8,387 nt of DNA from the NCBI GenBank assembly GCA_031285525.1, contig JAITWB010000186.1, positions 1-8,387 on the forward strand. Direction: 5' to 3'. The translations under genes and the position numbers were made by a program. The notes beneath the pieces are model-generated. The model saw nothing but the letters and a program-made list of their open reading frames with translations. It was not told where the DNA came from and ran no database searches. Positions 6,425 through 8,387 of the stretch are shown in pieces (within the stretch, counting starts at the first letter, position 1; the number at the start of each line of letters is the position of its first letter). This DNA is from Spirochaetaceae bacterium. GTDB lineage: Bacteria; Spirochaetota; Spirochaetia; Treponematales; Treponemataceae.

Positions 6425-7276
6425 ATGCCTGATATTCGTTCCAAGGGGAAGAGAACGCTTGTGTCTCAGATGTTTATTTATGTAATCATGATGATTTTTA
6501 CAGTAATGGCAGTGTATCCGCTTTTATGGCTGGTTATACAGTCTTTTAAAACGACTCAGGACTACTTACGATCGAGCAAGCTTGCTCTTCCTTCCAGATG
6601 GTTTTTAAGGAATTATCAGGATTCCTGGATTCGGGGTGAATTCGGTATTTTGATAATCAACAGTGTTATATACACAACAGTTTCGGTATCCTCTGTTATC
6701 ATCATAGGCTTTATGGCGGGGTTTGCGTTTTCCAAGATTCCGAGCAAAGCAACCAAGTTCATTCATGGTACCTTTATTATTGGTATTTTGTTGACCCTCC
6801 AGTCTATCATGGTTCCCCTGTTCCTGATGGTTAATGCTGTCGGATTGTATAATACCCGAATCGGCGTACTGATTCCGTATATCGGTATCGGACTGCCCAT
6901 ATGCGTGTATCTCAGTACCGAGTATATCCGCAGTGTCCCGGATGCACTTATCGAGTCTGCCCGTATTGACGGGGCAAAATACCTCAAGATTTTTTCGAGT
7001 ATTATCATCCCCATGGCGGCGCCTGTTGCGGTTTCGGTGGCGATACTTTCGATAACCGGTACCTGGAATGAGTTCATGCTTATAAACATTCTCACCTCCA
7101 GTGACAGTGTTAAGTCTCTGCCTGTGGGTATTGCAAAGTTCTCAGGAGCCCTTGCCTCCGATTATGGAAAGCAGTTTGCGGCGCTTGTTATCGGTCTTGT
7201 TCCGATGGTGATTTTCTATGTAATCTTTAGAAAGCAGATTACGAAGGGTGTTGCTGCGGGCGCGGTTAAGGGCTGA
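6425..7276 (+). CDS. Sugar ABC transporter permease, MalG/UgpE type
   Basis: This 283-residue inner-membrane partner of the preceding permease has hydrophobic segments at about 17-40, 76-102, 113-137, 144-165, 194-214 and 250-269. Its EAA loop reads ESARIDGAKYLKIFSSIIIP from residue 177, with Gly at 183. The C-terminus KGVAAGAVKG is characteristic of the MalG/UgpE branch. The frame is open from 6332, but ATG 6425 is chosen because AAGGAG (6411-6416) precedes it by 8 bases and the longer version would overlap the upstream permease by 92 bases. The MPDIRSKGKR start also gives a normal short cytoplasmic N-terminus. No ATPase gene follows, so a shared MsmX/UgpC-type ATPase encoded elsewhere is expected. 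Confidence 0.93.
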   Translation: MPDIRSKGKRTLVSQMFIYVIMMIFTVMAVYPLLWLVIQSFKTTQDYLRSSKLALPSRWFLRNYQDSWIRGEFGILIINSVIYTTVSVSSVIIIGFMAGFAFSKIPSKATKFIHGTFIIGILLTLQSIMVPLFLMVNAVGLYNTRIGVLIPYIGIGLPICVYLSTEYIRSVPDALIESARIDGAKYLKIFSSIIIPMAAPVAVSVAILSITGTWNEFMLINILTSSDSVKSLPVGIAKFSGALASDYGKQFAALVIGLVPMVIFYVIFRKQITKGVAAGAVKG

Positions 7277-7281
7277 TCCTG

Positions 7282-7470
7282 TTTCTATGTGGAATGCAAC
7301 AGGTTCCATATAGAATGGAGCAGATTCTATGTGGAATGGAGAGGATTCCATATAGAATGCGACAGATTCTACATGGAATGAAGAACATTCTATGTGGAAT
7401 ATGACAGATTCCATGTAGAATACGGCATATTCCATATAGAATGCAACAGATTCCATATGGATTGGAGGTC
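7282..7470. repeat. Nine-unit array of 21-bp tandem repeats with palindromic cores
   Basis: Nine units of exactly 21 bp start at 7282, 7303, 7324, 7345, 7366, 7387, 7408, 7429 and 7450. Each has a 14-bp core and a variable 7-bp linker. Cores are ATTCTATGTGGAAT-like (units 1, 3, 5, 6) or the near reverse complement ATTCCATATAGAAT (units 2, 4, 7, 8). Unit 9 holds the perfect palindrome TCCATATGGA. Outer ATTC and GAAT are almost invariant. Adjacent opposite units (1/2, 3/4, 6/7) can pair as RNA over 13-14 bp with G-U wobbles and 7-base loops, and unit 5 is the exact reverse complement of unit 7. The array begins 5 bases after the permease stop. No other terminator is visible there, so it may serve as one, as a 3' stabiliser, or as a protein-binding array with two-helical-turn spacing. 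It lacks CRISPR dimensions. The function is unknown. Confidence 0.95.
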
Positions 7471-7474
7471 ATAT

Positions 7475-7510
7475 ATGAGAATAGACAGAATACGAAATTG
7501 GTTCTATTAG
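7475..7510 (+). CDS. Possible 11-codon leader peptide before the acetyltransferase gene
   Basis: ATG 7475 opens MRIDRIRNWFY and ends at TAG 7508-7510. GGAGG at 7464-7468, inside the last repeat unit's linker, lies 6 bases upstream. The GGAGG is flanked by ATATG (7455-7459) and CAT-rich sequence able to form a short hairpin that leaves it in the loop. It ends 67 bases before the acetyltransferase start. Short leaders of this kind control some resistance genes by ribosome stalling. I see no strong alternative stem that would hide the downstream ribosome-binding site, so this may be a chance ORF. Confidence 0.25.
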   Translation: MRIDRIRNWFY

Positions 7511-7577
7511 TTAGAGATGGATAGTTTTATATCAAAGCTCAAAAAACAGTTATTATTTTTAAGGAGGACTTATACAA

Positions 7578-8387
7578 ATGATTTTACTCGACAAGAAACA
7601 ATACAGCAAAGTAGTTGAGTTTTTACAATCGGTTACCATAAACAATTTATTCGCCCGCTCTGTGGTAGAACAAAAAGTGTCCGGAAAGATATTTGTTGAC
7701 AATACGGACAATCCCCAAACATTCTATGTTCTGCATCCTTACGGCATGAGCCTGTTGTTTGGTGACTGGACAAATACGGAATTTAACAATCGATTCAAAG
7801 CCTATGCGTTAGACGGTCATAACAGCCGGAGTCATATCGAGTGGATGCAGACCTTCCCTGACGAATGGAATGATACCCTGTTTGATCTACTCGGGGATAA
7901 GCTGATTCCCTCAGATGGAAATACAACAGACATAGGGGTGGTCGAACTGAATACCAGGGTCAATTTCAAGTTTAATCGCGAAACCTACATGAACAGACAG
8001 AAACTGGATACATCACAGGTTGAAATAAGACAGACCGATGCACATGCGTATCATAACATGCCCGGAACGGTGGTGCCGAAATACTTTTGGGACAGTGGAA
8101 CCGATTTTTTTGAGCAGGGAATAGGATTCTCTCTCTTCTATAATACACAATTAGCGTCGATGGCATTTTCATCCTACATTCACGATGACAAACTGGAGAT
8201 AGGAATCGAGACTGCACCGCAATTCCGTAAGAAAGGATACGCAGAAATGGTATGCTCTGCGATGATAGAGTACTGTATCGCAAACGCCTATGAACCAGTT
8301 TGGAGCTGCCGTCTGGAAAATACGGGATCATACATGCTGGCGCAAAAACTCGGATTTGAGCCTACAACCAATAAACCATACTACAGA
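7578..8387 (+). CDS. GNAT-family N-acetyltransferase, ZmaR-like architecture (partial at right edge)
   Basis: The frame runs 270 codons from ATG 7578 to the window edge without a stop. AAGGAGGA (7561-7568) lies 9 bases upstream. The C-terminal third is a GNAT domain that would use acetyl-CoA. It has a beta-strand LEIGIETAPQF leading into the pyrophosphate-binding RKKGYA (R217-A222, the R-x-x-G-x-A motif), then RLENTGSYMLAQKLGFEP, with N248, S251 and the usual KLGF ending. The N-terminal about 150 residues look like the extra domain of the larger GNAT family that includes the zwittermicin A resistance protein ZmaR. That link is from memory and is less sure than the GNAT call. At 270 residues, little of the protein should be missing. 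The gene looks more AT-rich than the importer genes. The substrate cannot be inferred. Confidence 0.75.
   Translation, partial: MILLDKKQYSKVVEFLQSVTINNLFARSVVEQKVSGKIFVDNTDNPQTFYVLHPYGMSLLFGDWTNTEFNNRFKAYALDGHNSRSHIEWMQTFPDEWNDTLFDLLGDKLIPSDGNTTDIGVVELNTRVNFKFNRETYMNRQKLDTSQVEIRQTDAHAYHNMPGTVVPKYFWDSGTDFFEQGIGFSLFYNTQLASMAFSSYIHDDKLEIGIETAPQFRKKGYAEMVCSAMIEYCIANAYEPVWSCRLENTGSYMLAQKLGFEPTTNKPYYR

Noticed and set aside
5824..6444. A 206-codon minus-strand frame over the first permease
   Set aside because: It is antisense to a well-defined membrane protein gene, and its composition (many Asn, Arg, His) looks like a shadow frame.
7142..7456. A minus-strand frame encoding heptads such as MESVAFY across the repeat array
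   Set aside because: The period of seven codons keeps two minus frames open automatically. The start lies within a repeat, has no ribosome-binding site, and the frame runs antisense into the permease gene.
7282..7470. CRISPR array
   Set aside because: A 14-bp core with 7-bp linkers and 21-bp period is far too short for CRISPR repeats and spacers, and no cas gene is present.
7498..7533. Promoter for the acetyltransferase gene (TTGGTT with TAGTTT or TATATC)
   Set aside because: The spacing and -10 matches are both weak, and transcription could equally enter from upstream.

Overview
The window looks like part of a spirochaete chromosome, probably Treponema or a close relative. The grounds are the solute-binding protein's signal peptide ending in an AFA/GGSKES-type junction, a COG1022-type acyl-CoA synthetase, moderate GC content and strong AAGGAGG ribosome-binding sites. 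This assignment rests on pattern recognition, not on a search.

Layout. Positions 2-187 hold the 3' end of an unrecognised gene. A long-chain acyl-CoA synthetase-like gene follows (311-2233, +). It converges on a GH130 mannoside phosphorylase gene (2399-3409, -), with a symmetric bidirectional terminator (2336-2368) between them. The 312-base region 3410-3721 carries two back-to-back sigma70-like promoters and a palindromic operator candidate. Rightward from it runs a carbohydrate ABC importer: a family 1 solute-binding protein (3722-5080), a strong terminator or attenuator (5115-5154), a degraded ROK-family remnant (about 5222-5528), and two permeases (5521-6423 and 6425-7276). No ATPase gene is present. 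After the importer comes an array of nine exact 21-bp units (7282-7470). Next are a possible 11-codon leader peptide (7475-7510) and a GNAT acetyltransferase running off the right edge (7578-8387).

How the genes work together. The importer probably brings in an oligosaccharide. The divergent GH130 enzyme would split a beta-mannoside with phosphate, giving alpha-mannose 1-phosphate and saving ATP. Conserved residues resemble those of phosphorylases acting on mannooligosaccharides and on Man-beta-1,4-GlcNAc from N-glycan cores, so a beta-mannoside or N-glycan scavenging locus is the best inference. The terminator after the binding-protein gene would favour its excess over the permeases.

The least expected structure is the 21-bp array. 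Each unit has a near-palindromic 14-bp core and a variable 7-bp linker. The cores occur in alternating orientation, so neighbouring units can pair into RNA stem-loops, and units 5 and 7 are exact reverse complements. Its place between the transporter and the acetyltransferase, just before a short ORF with a good ribosome-binding site, suggests a 3' RNA structure, a phased protein-binding array or an attenuation leader.
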